NCBI GenBank assembly: GCA_944358495.1
Contig: CALVRF010000028.1
Location: 1-13,804, forward strand
Length of the DNA: 13,804 bases
Direction of reading: 5' to 3'
Origin: an uncultured Bacilli bacterium
GTDB lineage: Bacteria; Bacillota_I; Bacilli_A; RF39; UBA660
Below are positions 1-7,308 of this stretch, in pieces. The notes beneath the pieces are model-generated. The model searched no databases. It was not told where the DNA came from and saw only the letters and a list, made by a program, of their open reading frames with translations. Every line of letters begins with the position of its first letter. Positions within the stretch are counted from its first letter, which is position 1. The position numbers and the translations under genes are program-made.

Positions 1-1
1 A

Positions 2-949
2 TTAATCTTCATCGCGGAATTTAAGTCCCATATCTTTAATTTTATCCATAACTTCTTTTAAAGATTTTTTACCTAAATTACGTATTTTCATCATTTCTAA
101 TTCTGATTTTTCGGTTAGATCTCCTAATGTATTAATATTGGCTCTCTTAAGGCAGTTATATGCTCTAACTGAGAAATCTAAGTCATCGATTGAAGTTTCT
201 AACTTTTTAAGTTTGCTGTCTTCTTGTTTGGCATTCATAATACCGGTAGTGTCAGCAATTTCACTTAAGTTCGTAACAATATTTAAGTGTTCAATTAATA
301 TTTTAGCACCTAAAGCCATAGCTTCTTCTGGTCTAATTGAACCATTAGTTTCAACTTCCATTGTTAACTTATCGTATGAAGCGTCTTGTCCCACACGGGC
401 ATTATCAACATAGAAGTTAATTCTTTCAATCGGTGAATAAAGAGCATCAACTGGAATATAACCAATACCTCTATTTTCAAAATACTTTTTATTGTCAGGG
501 GCGAGTGAAACACCGCGACCATTAGCAATAATAAGTTCCATATCTAATTTACCACCTTTAGATAAAGTAGCAATTAATTTGTCTTTATTGATAATTTCCA
601 CATCAGGGTCACACTGGATATCAGCAGCTGTTACTTCTCTTTCTTCGTGAACTGATAATTTTGCGGTTTTAATTTCATCGGAATGGTTTTTAATGACAAC
701 TCCTTTTAGGTTTAAGATAATAGCAGTTACATCTTCAACGACTCCGTCCATTGTTTGGAACTCGTGCATAACACCATCGATTTTAACACCAACGATAGCA
801 CTTCCTGGCATGCTTGATAACATTACACGTCTTAAAGCATTACCGATAGTAGTTCCGAATCCTCTTTCTAAAGGTTCTAATTCGAATTTTCCATAATTAT
901 TACTTTCGATATATTCAGTTATTTTATATTCTGGTTTTTCAAAATTCAT
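2..949 (-). CDS. rpoA: RNA polymerase alpha subunit
   Basis: The alpha subunit (315 residues) dimerises to nucleate assembly of RNA polymerase, and its C-terminal domain binds UP-element DNA and activators. The N-terminal domain carries GFGTTIGNALRRVMLSS at 30-46. The C-terminal domain, from about residue 247, has FSVRAYNCLKRANI with R262 at the place of the DNA-contacting arginine, and RNLGKKSL at about 290-297. The start at 949 gives the family N-terminus MNFEKPEYKIT and follows GGAAAGGAG at correct spacing. An in-frame ATG at 997 would add 16 residues that overlap rpsK in another frame and is not favoured. The TAA stop is at bases 2-4, so the gene is complete. rplQ is expected next, beyond the window. 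Confidence 0.98.
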   Translation of the reverse strand: MNFEKPEYKITEYIESNNYGKFELEPLERGFGTTIGNALRRVMLSSMPGSAIVGVKIDGVMHEFQTMDGVVEDVTAIILNLKGVVIKNHSDEIKTAKLSVHEEREVTAADIQCDPDVEIINKDKLIATLSKGGKLDMELIIANGRGVSLAPDNKKYFENRGIGYIPVDALYSPIERINFYVDNARVGQDASYDKLTMEVETNGSIRPEEAMALGAKILIEHLNIVTNLSEIADTTGIMNAKQEDSKLKKLETSIDDLDFSVRAYNCLKRANINTLGDLTEKSELEMMKIRNLGKKSLKEVMDKIKDMGLKFRDED

Positions 950-966
950 AAAGGGCTCCTTTCCTT

Positions 967-1350
967 TTATCCGCGTGGTCGTTTTGGTGGACGACATCCA
1001 TTATGTGGAATTGGCGTTGTATCGGAAATTGATGTAATTTCTAATCCCGCAGTTTGTAATGAACGAATGGCAGTTTCACGACCTGAACCTAATCCTTTGG
1101 CATATACTTCAACTTTTCTCATGCCCATTTCATAAGCGGCTTTTCCTGCTGCTTCTGCAGCCATACCAGCAGCGAATGGAGTAGATTTTTTACTACCTTT
1201 AAATCCTAATGTCCCAGCTGAGGCCCAACTAATTGCATTACCTTCTTTATCAGTAAGGGTTACGATAGTATTATTAAAGGTTGAATGAATAAAGGCTTTT
1301 CCTTCTGGTACATTCTTTTTAACTTTACGTTTTCTTGCTTTATAAGCCAT
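967..1350 (-). CDS. rpsK: 30S ribosomal protein S11
   Basis: S11 (127 residues) is on the 30S platform near the mRNA exit and the Shine-Dalgarno helix. The basic N-terminus ARKRKVKKNVPEG, the motif HSTFNNTIVTLTDKEGNA from residue 22 and the C-terminal PIPHNGCRPPKRPRG are diagnostic. The ATG is preceded by GAAGGAGG. It lies 24 bases after the rpsM stop and 17 bases before the rpoA start, with no terminator or promoter visible in either gap. Confidence 0.98.
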   Translation of the reverse strand: MAYKARKRKVKKNVPEGKAFIHSTFNNTIVTLTDKEGNAISWASAGTLGFKGSKKSTPFAAGMAAEAAGKAAYEMGMRKVEVYAKGLGSGRETAIRSLQTAGLEITSISDTTPIPHNGCRPPKRPRG

Positions 1351-1374
1351 GTATAATAACCTCCTTCTCGTCTA

Positions 1375-1740
1375 TTATTTTTTCTTATTAGCGATTGTTA
1401 CTGGTTTACCTTTACGAGTACGAGCGTTTCTATTAGTTCTTTGTCCTCTTACTGGTAAGCCTTTCTTATGACGGGTACCTTGATAAGAATTGATTTCCAT
1501 CTTTGTTTTAATGTTCATATTTACTTCACGACGTAAGTCACCTTCGGTTGTATATTTGTTAACTTCGTCACGAATAGCAGCTAATTCTTCGTTAGTTAAA
1601 TCGCCGGCTTTTTTATTGATATTTACTTTAGCATCTTTTAAAATTTGATTTGATAAACTTCTTCCGATACCGTAAATATAAGTTAATGCGATTTCAATTC
1701 TTTTATTGTTAGGTACATCTACACCTTTTATACGTGCCAC
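1375..1740 (-). CDS. rpsM: 30S ribosomal protein S13
   Basis: S13 (121 residues) in the 30S head contacts the P-site tRNA and L5. Typical parts are ARIKGVDVPNNKRIEIALTY, the helix-turn YIYGIGRSLSNQIL at about 22-35, EGDLRREVNMNIKTKMEI and the basic tail with GQRTNRNARTRKGKPVT. The start codon is GTG at 1738-1740, supported by TAGGAGG upstream and by the family N-terminus MARIKGV. It marks the beginning of the alpha-type segment and ends in a TAA TAG double stop. Confidence 0.98.
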   Translation of the reverse strand: MARIKGVDVPNNKRIEIALTYIYGIGRSLSNQILKDAKVNINKKAGDLTNEELAAIRDEVNKYTTEGDLRREVNMNIKTKMEINSYQGTRHKKGLPVRGQRTNRNARTRKGKPVTIANKKK

Positions 1741-1754
1741 TTTAACACCTCCTA

Positions 1755-1868
1755 TTAACCTTGTCTTTGTTTATGTTTTGGATTTTTACAAATTACATAG
1801 ATTTTTCCATGTCTTCTAATTATTTTACAATCATCACACATCTTTTTAACTGACGGTCTTACTTTCAT
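1755..1868 (-). CDS. rpmJ: 50S ribosomal protein L36, zinc-binding form
   Basis: L36 (37 residues) is the smallest 50S protein. The frame, found by translating the gap between infA and rpsM, starts MKVRPSVKKMCDDCKIIRR and ends KNPKHKQRQG, the standard family sequence. The zinc ligands C11, C14, C27 and H32 are all present, so this is the zinc-containing form. The ATG at 1868 follows GGAGG at good spacing, 11 bases after the infA stop. It ends with TAA TAG, the TAG being part of the rpsM ribosome binding site. Confidence 0.97.
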   Translation of the reverse strand: MKVRPSVKKMCDDCKIIRRHGKIYVICKNPKHKQRQG

Positions 1869-1879
1869 ATATATACCTC

Positions 1880-2143
1880 CTACTTTCTATAGGTTATACG
1901 CCCGCGTGTTAAGTCATAAGGTGATAATTCTACTGTTACTTTGTCACCTTGTAAAATACGGATGTGATGTAAACGCATTTTACCAGAAACGCGAGCTTTA
2001 ATAACATGCTTGTTTTCAAGGGTGATTAAGAATTCTCCACCGGGAAGAACTTCTGTTACTAATCCCTCAACCTCGATAACGTCTTGTTTTGGCTTTTTTT
2101 CTTGGGGTGCTTTATTTTTCTTATTATTTGTTGGTTTCGCCAT
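1880..2143 (-). CDS. infA: Translation initiation factor IF-1 with N-terminal extension
   Basis: IF1 binds the 30S A site during initiation and assists IF2 and IF3. The OB-fold core, DVIEVEGLVTEVLPGGEF through the C-terminal LSPYDLTRGRITYRK, is fully typical. The protein is 87 residues against the usual 72 or so. The difference is a run of about 16 residues between the initial MAK and the DVIEVEG motif; it is rich in lysine, asparagine and proline. The ATG at 2143 has a perfect AGGAGGTGAT site 4-5 bases upstream, and no other plausible start codon (ATG, GTG or TTG) lies between it and the core, so the extension is probably translated. Its TAG stop is part of the TAGGAGG site of rpmJ. Confidence 0.97.
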   Translation of the reverse strand: MAKPTNNKKNKAPQEKKPKQDVIEVEGLVTEVLPGGEFLITLENKHVIKARVSGKMRLHHIRILQGDKVTVELSPYDLTRGRITYRK

Positions 2144-2147
2144 ATTA

Positions 2148-2894
2148 TCACCTCCTGGTTAGTATTTCGTATCCATCTTTAGTAATTAGGACAGTGTGTT
2201 CAAAATGAGCGGATGGTTTATCATCAGCCGTAACTATTGTCCAATCGTCATCTAAGATGAATACATGTCTAGAACCTAGATTAAGCATTGGTTCAACAGC
2301 AATAACCATGCCTTCTTTTAATAATGGTCCAGTATGCGGTTTGCCATAATTAGGGACATCTGGTTCTTCATGAACGTCAGTACCAACACCATGGCCAACT
2401 AATTCACGAACCACACCTAGGTTATATTGTTCTGCGTATGTACTAACAGCATTACCGATATCACCAACATGAATACCATCCTTAATAACTGATAAGCCTT
2501 CAAATAGGGATTTTTCAGTATGTTTTAGTAAATACTCTTTTTCTTTAGATATTTTTCCTACTGGATATGTCCAAGCGGAATCGCCGTGGTAGCCTTTATA
2601 ACAAGCTCCGATATCAATAGAAATAATATCGCCTTCTTTTAATTTGCGATTACTCGGGATACCGTGAACAACTTCTTCATTAATCGAAGTACAAATTGTT
2701 CCGGGAAATCCATCATAACCTTTAAATGAAGGGGTAGCACCACGTTTAATAATATAATCGTAGGCTAATTTATCTAACTGTTTTGTTGTAATACCTGGTT
2801 TAATAAAAGGTTTTAAGTAATTATGTGTACTACCGGTTATTTCCCCAGCTACTCTTAATAATTCGATTTCTCTTGGAGTCTTAATGCTGATCAT
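2148..2894 (-). CDS. map: Type I methionine aminopeptidase
   Basis: This cytoplasmic metalloenzyme (248 residues) removes the starting methionine from new proteins whose second residue is small. All expected residues are visible: H77 (VVHGIP), metal ligands D94 (SIDIG) and D105 (GDSAWT), H168 (VGHGVG), H175 (DVHEEP), E201 (AVEPM) and E232 (FEHTVLI). The length fits the short bacterial type I enzyme without an SH3-binding or zinc-finger extension. The ATG follows AGGAGG, which lies inside the end of adk. The stop is TGA, and the last two arginine codons plus stop (AGG AGG TGA) also form the ribosome binding site of infA, 4 bases further on. A true TGA stop here argues against a code in which TGA means tryptophan. 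Confidence 0.98.
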   Translation of the reverse strand: MISIKTPREIELLRVAGEITGSTHNYLKPFIKPGITTKQLDKLAYDYIIKRGATPSFKGYDGFPGTICTSINEEVVHGIPSNRKLKEGDIISIDIGACYKGYHGDSAWTYPVGKISKEKEYLLKHTEKSLFEGLSVIKDGIHVGDIGNAVSTYAEQYNLGVVRELVGHGVGTDVHEEPDVPNYGKPHTGPLLKEGMVIAVEPMLNLGSRHVFILDDDWTIVTADDKPSAHFEHTVLITKDGYEILTRR

Positions 2895-3528
2895 AAAGGC
2901 CTCCTATTATTTTTTTTATTTCATTAAATGTATAATCGGAATTAATTCCACTATTAACATGATAGACTTGGTGATTTTGCTCATAGTAATTGATAATTGG
3001 TTCAGTTTGTTTCATATATATTTGAAATCTTGTTTCAAAAGTGTTTTCATTGTCATCTTCTCTTTTAACAAGAGTATTTTGACAGTTATCACAAACATCT
3101 TTTTGTTTAGGTTTACTATCTTCTAGTAAATCATTGAAAACAGCTCCACAATTTGGACAAACTTTGCGACCAATTATTCTTTTTTTAGCAATTTCTTTAT
3201 CTAAGTCTAAAACAATAATATAACCTAATGGAATATTTAATTCTGCTAATATTTGATTATACATTTTAGCTTGTTTTAAATTTCTTGGATAGCCATCTAA
3301 AACAAAGCCGTTTTGGCAGTCAGTTTGCTTTAATCTTTCTTTTAAAAGATTGGTGACTAATTCATCACTCGCAAACTGACCCTTTTTTAAACTTTGATGA
3401 AGATTTTCATCATTAATTTTTCTTAATAAATCACCTGTGGAAATATGAGGAATACCATATTCCTTACTTATTTTTTTTGCTTGTGTTCCCTTACCTGCAG
3501 CAGGCGGGGCAATTAAAGTGATATTCAT
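2881..3528 (-). CDS. adk: Adenylate kinase, zinc-type LID, atypical P-loop
   Basis: Adenylate kinase (215 residues, long form) converts ATP and AMP to two ADP in the cytoplasm. Visible parts are the P-loop at 7-15, the AMP-binding STGDLLR at 30-36, DGYPR at 78-82, the LID with zinc ligands C124, C127, C146 and C149, and catalytic arginines near 156 (VKREDDNE) and 167. The P-loop reads APPAAGKGT, whereas the family normally has GxPGxGKGT: both glycines at positions 7 and 10 are alanine, while G12, K13, G14 and T15 are kept. All other signatures are intact, so the enzyme is probably active. The ATG overlaps the secY stop by one base, and the gene's end overlaps map by 14 bases. Confidence 0.96.
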   Translation of the reverse strand: MNITLIAPPAAGKGTQAKKISKEYGIPHISTGDLLRKINDENLHQSLKKGQFASDELVTNLLKERLKQTDCQNGFVLDGYPRNLKQAKMYNQILAELNIPLGYIIVLDLDKEIAKKRIIGRKVCPNCGAVFNDLLEDSKPKQKDVCDNCQNTLVKREDDNENTFETRFQIYMKQTEPIINYYEQNHQVYHVNSGINSDYTFNEIKKIIGGLYDQH

Positions 3529-4790
3529 TAATGTCTGCTTCTCCTACTATAACTGCGACTGATTAAATTACTTTCAATTTGTTTATAGCATTCTAGAACA
3601 ACACCAACAACGATGATTAATCCAGTTCCGCCTAATGACACACTGGTCGGTAAGGTTGAAATGGCACCAAAGATGTATGGTAAGCCGGCTACAACAGCTA
3701 AGAAAATTGAACCAACAACAGTTATTCTAATTAATACTTTACTAACATATTTTTCAGTTTCTTCTCCTGGTCTAACTCCGGGAATATATCCACCATTTTT
3801 TTGTAATCTTTCGGATAGTTCTTTTGGTTTAATCATAATAAACGTATAGAAGTATGAGAAAGCAATGATGAATAACATAAATAGGATAAAGCCAGTTACT
3901 GATGAAAGACTTAGCCATTTATTAACAAAGGCCATCCAACCATCATTTTGAGCGAACTGAGCAATTAATGCTGGTACGGAAATTAAGGCAGAAGCGAAGA
4001 TAACGGGAATAACACCAGCGGAATTTAGTTTAAATGGCATATAGGTTTGATTGCCACCTAAACTACTTGCGGTTTTATTCGCATATTGAACGGGGATTCT
4101 TCTTTCAGCTAATTGAACGTATAATACGCCGAGAACTATAGCAACATAGACTAAGATAAAGATAATAAAACTAATAACACCTAAGAAAGTTGTTTGGGTA
4201 GTGGTGGTATCAACTAAGGTTCCCCATGCTTCGGTAAACATGTATGGGGTAGTAGCTAGAATACCAGCCATAATAATCATTGATATACCATTACCAACAC
4301 CTTTAGTCGTAATACGGTCGCCAACCCAAAGTAGGAAAGCAGTACCAGCAGTTAAGACTAAAGATATTTCTAAGTAATCAATTACTTCGCCATTTGGCAT
4401 AAAAGTAAATGAGAATAAATAACCTTGAATAAAGGCTAAAATAATACCTAAAATTCTCGTTATTTGATTAATTTTATTTCTTCCAGTTTGCCCTTGTTTA
4501 GATAGTTCTGAGAAATATGGAATAATATCCATTTGGAGTAGCTGCATAACGATAGATGCGGTGATATATGGCATAACTCCTAATGCAAAGATTGAGAAGT
4601 TAGTCATGGCTCCGCCACCCATCATATCTAATAATTGTAAGAATCCAACGTCTAAGTTTTCGTTATCTACTCCAGGAACAACAATAGCGGTTCCTAGTTT
4701 GAATAGAAATAAGCATGCTAAGGTGAAATAAATTTTTTTACGCAAATCTTTGTTGGCTGGGCTGAAAATTTGCTTAATTATCTTAAACAA
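3528..4790 (-). CDS. secY: Protein translocase subunit SecY
   Basis: SecY (420 residues) is the channel of the SecYEG translocon in the cell membrane, passing proteins pushed by SecA or by the ribosome. Ten hydrophobic segments can be read at about 20-38, 62-85, 112-131, 141-157, 168-182, 201-225, 256-278, 297-320, 353-375 and 385-404. Family motifs include FALGVMPYITASIVMQLL at about 68-85, the cytoplasmic loop motif ERRIPVQYANK at about 229-239 and GGYIPGVRPGEET at about 333-345, regions known to contact SecA and the ribosome. The start codon is TTG, immediately after the rplO TAA. An extended ribosome binding site, GAGGTGATC, is formed by the last rplO codons. The TAA stop overlaps the adk ATG. 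Confidence 0.98.
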   Translation of the reverse strand: MFKIIKQIFSPANKDLRKKIYFTLACLFLFKLGTAIVVPGVDNENLDVGFLQLLDMMGGGAMTNFSIFALGVMPYITASIVMQLLQMDIIPYFSELSKQGQTGRNKINQITRILGIILAFIQGYLFSFTFMPNGEVIDYLEISLVLTAGTAFLLWVGDRITTKGVGNGISMIIMAGILATTPYMFTEAWGTLVDTTTTQTTFLGVISFIIFILVYVAIVLGVLYVQLAERRIPVQYANKTASSLGGNQTYMPFKLNSAGVIPVIFASALISVPALIAQFAQNDGWMAFVNKWLSLSSVTGFILFMLFIIAFSYFYTFIMIKPKELSERLQKNGGYIPGVRPGEETEKYVSKVLIRITVVGSIFLAVVAGLPYIFGAISTLPTSVSLGGTGLIIVVGVVLECYKQIESNLISRSYSRRSRH

Positions 4791-5234
4791 TTAGATCACC
4801 TCTGCTTTTCCACCTATTTTTTCTATTTGTTCTTTAGCGGTTTTAGAAAATTTATTAGCTTTAACAGTTAATTTTTTGTCTAATTTTCCATCGCCTAAGA
4901 TTTTTACTCCATCTAATGTATTTTTTACTATTCCCATATCTTTTAAGATTTCTGGAGATACTTCGGCTCCATCTTCAAATTTATTTAAATCATCTAGGTT
5001 AATTACAGCATATACTTTTTTGAATCTAGCGTTTGTGAATCCACGTTTTGGAAGTCTTCTGAATAATGGTGTTTGCCCACCTTCAAAACCGATTCTTACT
5101 CCGCCACCACTTCTTGAGTTTTGTCCGTTTTCCCCACGGCCAGCAGTTTTTCCAGTACCACTTCCTGGTCCACGGCCAACTCTTTTTCTATTTTTAGTAG
5201 CATATGGATTTGGTTTAACATTATTTAATTTCAT
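4791..5234 (-). CDS. rplO: 50S ribosomal protein L15
   Basis: L15 (147 residues) is a late-assembling 50S protein with a long glycine- and arginine-rich extension threading the rRNA. That extension is clear at about residues 17-65: RKRVGRGPGSGTGKTAGRG, then SGGGVRIGFEGGQTPLFRRL. The globular C-terminal part (about 80-147) ends in EKIGGKAEVI. It starts within the last bases of rpsE (TAATG) and uses the binding site GGAGGAG inside rpsE. It ends directly against the secY start, with no base between. Confidence 0.98.
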   Translation of the reverse strand: MKLNNVKPNPYATKNRKRVGRGPGSGTGKTAGRGENGQNSRSGGGVRIGFEGGQTPLFRRLPKRGFTNARFKKVYAVINLDDLNKFEDGAEVSPEILKDMGIVKNTLDGVKILGDGKLDKKLTVKANKFSKTAKEQIEKIGGKAEVI

Positions 5235-5740
5235 TATAAAATCTCCTCCACTTTTTTACCACGTAATTTAGCAACTTCTTCAACTGTTTTTTGTTGTTTT
5301 AAAGCGTCTAAAGTAGCATATGCCATATTTACTTTTGTATTTGAACCTAATGATTTTGATAAGATATCTTTAACACCGGCTAATTCTAAGACAGCACGAA
5401 CTGGTCCGCCGGCTTTTACTCCGGTACCTTTAGAGGCTGGTTTAAGCATAACCTTGCTGGCTCCGCGAGTACCAATGGCTTCATGTGGAATAGTGTGCTT
5501 ATCAACGATGGCTACTCTTGTGATGTTTTTAGTAGCTGCGGCTACAGCTTTTTTAATTGCATCTGGTACTTCGGCTGCTTTTCCTGAACCGATACCAACT
5601 TTACCTTTTCTGTCACCAACAACAACGGTAGCGGCAAAACGTAATTGACGTCCACCTTTGGTTACTTTGGTAACACGTCCAATATTGATAACTTCTTCAT
5701 CATATAATTTTGGACGAGGTTCTCTTCTTCTAGTTTCCAC
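5234..5740 (-). CDS. rpsE: 30S ribosomal protein S5
   Basis: S5 (168 residues) lies at the 30S mRNA entry and decoding region and helps set translational accuracy. The N-terminal double-stranded-RNA-binding-like domain includes RQLRFAATVVVGDRKGKVGI followed by GSGKAAEVPDAI (51-62). The C-terminal domain holds TIPHEAIGTRGASKVMLKPA and GGPVRAVLELAGVKD. The start codon is GTG at 5738-5740, supported by AAAGGAGGG upstream and by the family N-terminus. Its TAA stop overlaps the rplO ATG by one base (TAATG). In most Bacillota rpmD (L30) would lie between rpsE and rplO; here no room for it exists. Confidence 0.98.
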   Translation of the reverse strand: METRRREPRPKLYDEEVINIGRVTKVTKGGRQLRFAATVVVGDRKGKVGIGSGKAAEVPDAIKKAVAAATKNITRVAIVDKHTIPHEAIGTRGASKVMLKPASKGTGVKAGGPVRAVLELAGVKDILSKSLGSNTKVNMAYATLDALKQQKTVEEVAKLRGKKVEEIL

Positions 5741-5754
5741 TTGTTTTCCCTCCT

Positions 5755-6117
5755 TTAGAATTCTAATCCGTTTTCGCGAGCAGCATCTGCCAATGCTTTA
5801 ATGCGACCGTGATATAAGTATCCGCCTCTATCGAATACTACTTTTGTAATTTTAGCTTCTTTGGCTCTTTTAGCAATTAACTCTCCGACTTTGGCAGCTG
5901 CTTCTACGTTTCCGCCATTTTCTAGGGAAAGTTCTTTATCTATTGAAGAAGCACTTACTAAAGTTTTACCTTCACTATCATCGATAATTTGAGCGAAGAT
6001 ATTGCTATTAGATCTAAACACGTTTAATCTAGGAGTTTCTTTAGTACCAGATACTTTATTTCTAACTCTAGCGTGTCTAGCTTGGCGTACCTCATTACGA
6101 TTTACTTTTTTTATCAT
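5755..6117 (-). CDS. rplR: 50S ribosomal protein L18
   Basis: L18 (120 residues) binds 5S rRNA with L5 in the central protuberance. A basic N-terminus (RNEVRQARHARVRNKVSGT) is followed by PRLNVFRSNSNIFAQIIDD and the C-terminal VVFDRGGYLYHGRIKALADA with ARENGLEF at the end. The length is normal. The ATG follows AAAGGAG. Its TAA stop joins the binding site of rpsE (TAAAGGAGGG). Confidence 0.98.
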   Translation of the reverse strand: MIKKVNRNEVRQARHARVRNKVSGTKETPRLNVFRSNSNIFAQIIDDSEGKTLVSASSIDKELSLENGGNVEAAAKVGELIAKRAKEAKITKVVFDRGGYLYHGRIKALADAARENGLEF

Positions 6118-6141
6118 AATATCTTCTCCTTTACTTTAAAA

Positions 6142-6672
6142 TTAAGCAGCTTTTTTACCAACTTTACGGATAATTTGTTCGTCTTTATAACGAATACCTT
6201 TTCCTTTGTATGGTTCTGGTTTTCTAATTTTTCTAACGTTAGCGGCAAATTCACCAACTAATCTTTTGTCAATTCCTTTGACAACAAGCTCAGTATTACT
6301 TGGACATTCTAATGTTATACCTTCTGGAATTTCGACATTAATTGGATGTGAGTATCCAGCTGTTACAACTAATTCTTTTCCTTTAACATTGAAACGATAT
6401 CCGACACCAACTGTTTCTAAGGCTTTTTCAAACCCTTTGGTTACACCAGTAATCATGTTAGCGATATTAGCGTTAGCTGTCCCATGGAAATTTTTATATT
6501 CGTCGCTTTTTCTTTCGACTTTAATTTCATTTCCTTCTACTTTTACGGTAATATTTTTGTTTACTTCAGTAGAAAGTTCTCCTTTTGGACCTTTAACGGT
6601 AACAACATTACCACTAGTAGTAACTGTAACATTTTCAGGTATTTCAAGTATTCTGTTTCCAATTCTACTCAT
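6142..6672 (-). CDS. rplF: 50S ribosomal protein L6
   Basis: L6 (176 residues) lies near the sarcin-ricin loop at the base of the L7/L12 stalk, where translation factors bind. It is two repeats of one fold. The first starts SRIGNRILEIPENVTV and contains VKGPKGELS at 26-34. The second carries GYSHPINVEIPEGI in its first half and the diagnostic KPEPYKGKGIRYKDE near residues 150-164. The binding site AAAGGAAAGGAATC is a little less canonical than its neighbours' GGAGG sites. No anomaly is seen. Confidence 0.98.
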   Translation of the reverse strand: MSRIGNRILEIPENVTVTTSGNVVTVKGPKGELSTEVNKNITVKVEGNEIKVERKSDEYKNFHGTANANIANMITGVTKGFEKALETVGVGYRFNVKGKELVVTAGYSHPINVEIPEGITLECPSNTELVVKGIDKRLVGEFAANVRKIRKPEPYKGKGIRYKDEQIIRKVGKKAA

Positions 6673-6690
6673 ATTCGATTCCTTTCCTTT

Positions 6691-7086
6691 CTACCAAACG
6701 TAAGCTAAAACTTCGCCACCTAGTTTTTTGGCTCTAGCATCTTTACCAGTCATTATTCCTTCTGATGTTGAAATAATGGCAATACCTAAACCGTTTAAGA
6801 CTTGTGGTACTTCGTCTGCTTTAGCGTAAACTCTTAATCCTGGCTTACTAATTCTTTTAAGGCCAGTAATTACTCTTTGTTTTTTACCTTCATATTTTAA
6901 ATTTAAAACAATCGTATTTTGAACGTCACCTTTTTGGATTTTGTAACCACTAATGTAACCTTCTTCTTTTAAAATCCTTGCGATTTCTTCTTTGATTTTT
7001 GAAGCGGGTACTTCAACTTCTGTATATCGCATTTGATTGGCATTACGAATTCTCGTAAGCATATCAGCGATTGGATCTGTTACCAT
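6691..7086 (-). CDS. rpsH: 30S ribosomal protein S8
   Basis: S8 (131 residues) binds the central domain of 16S rRNA and is an assembly protein. In Escherichia coli it also represses the spc operon. The N-terminus TDPIADMLTRIRNANQMR and the C-terminal STSEGIMTGKDARAK with GGEVLAYVW are diagnostic. The ATG follows AAGGGAGG. I could not identify an S8-binding RNA mimic around rplE-rplX by eye, so regulation by S8 in this organism is unproven. Confidence 0.98.
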   Translation of the reverse strand: MVTDPIADMLTRIRNANQMRYTEVEVPASKIKEEIARILKEEGYISGYKIQKGDVQNTIVLNLKYEGKKQRVITGLKRISKPGLRVYAKADEVPQVLNGLGIAIISTSEGIMTGKDARAKKLGGEVLAYVW

Positions 7087-7104
7087 CTATATCCTCCCTT
7101 CACT

Positions 7105-7290
7105 TTACCAGCTTGATTTTTTAACTCCTGGTATTTGTCCTTTATAAGCTAACTCCCTAAAGCAAATACGGCAAATTCCATATTTTCTAAGTACTGAATG
7201 TGGTCTACCACATATTTGACAACGTGTATAAGCACGAACTTTGTACTTTGGCTTTCTGTTAGCTTTTACGATCATACTTTTTCTAGCCAT
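7105..7290 (-). CDS. rpsZ: 30S ribosomal protein S14, zinc-binding type Z
   Basis: S14 (61 residues) belongs to the 30S head next to S3 and S10. This is the short, zinc-binding form: two CxxC pairs at C24/C27 and C40/C43 form the ligand set, within RCQICGRPHS and GICRICFREL. Low-GC bacteria often carry this form in the spc cluster, and some also keep a longer zinc-free copy elsewhere under zinc-responsive control; no second copy is present here. It is often named rpsN or rpsN1. AGGAGG precedes the ATG. Confidence 0.97.
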   Translation of the reverse strand: MARKSMIVKANRKPKYKVRAYTRCQICGRPHSVLRKYGICRICFRELAYKGQIPGVKKSSW

Positions 7291-7308
7291 ATTTTCCTCC
7301 TAAATTTA

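Noticed and set aside
950..997. A 16-residue longer rpoA beginning at 997.
   Set aside because: The extra residues overlap rpsK, do not resemble an alpha subunit N-terminus and have no binding site, whereas the start at 949 has GGAAAGGAG and the family sequence MNFEKPEYKIT.
2148..2150. Use of a Mycoplasma-type genetic code with TGA as tryptophan.
   Set aside because: map ends at TGA at the expected length, and the tryptophan codon checked in secY is TGG. The standard code gives full-length proteins throughout.
6206..6703. A long plus-strand open frame of 165 codons opposite rplF, and other plus-strand frames (for example 138-413, 4876-5271, 8237-8557).
   Set aside because: Each lies antisense to a certain ribosomal, secY or rpoA gene, has no convincing binding site and reads as low-complexity shadow sequence with no recognisable domain.
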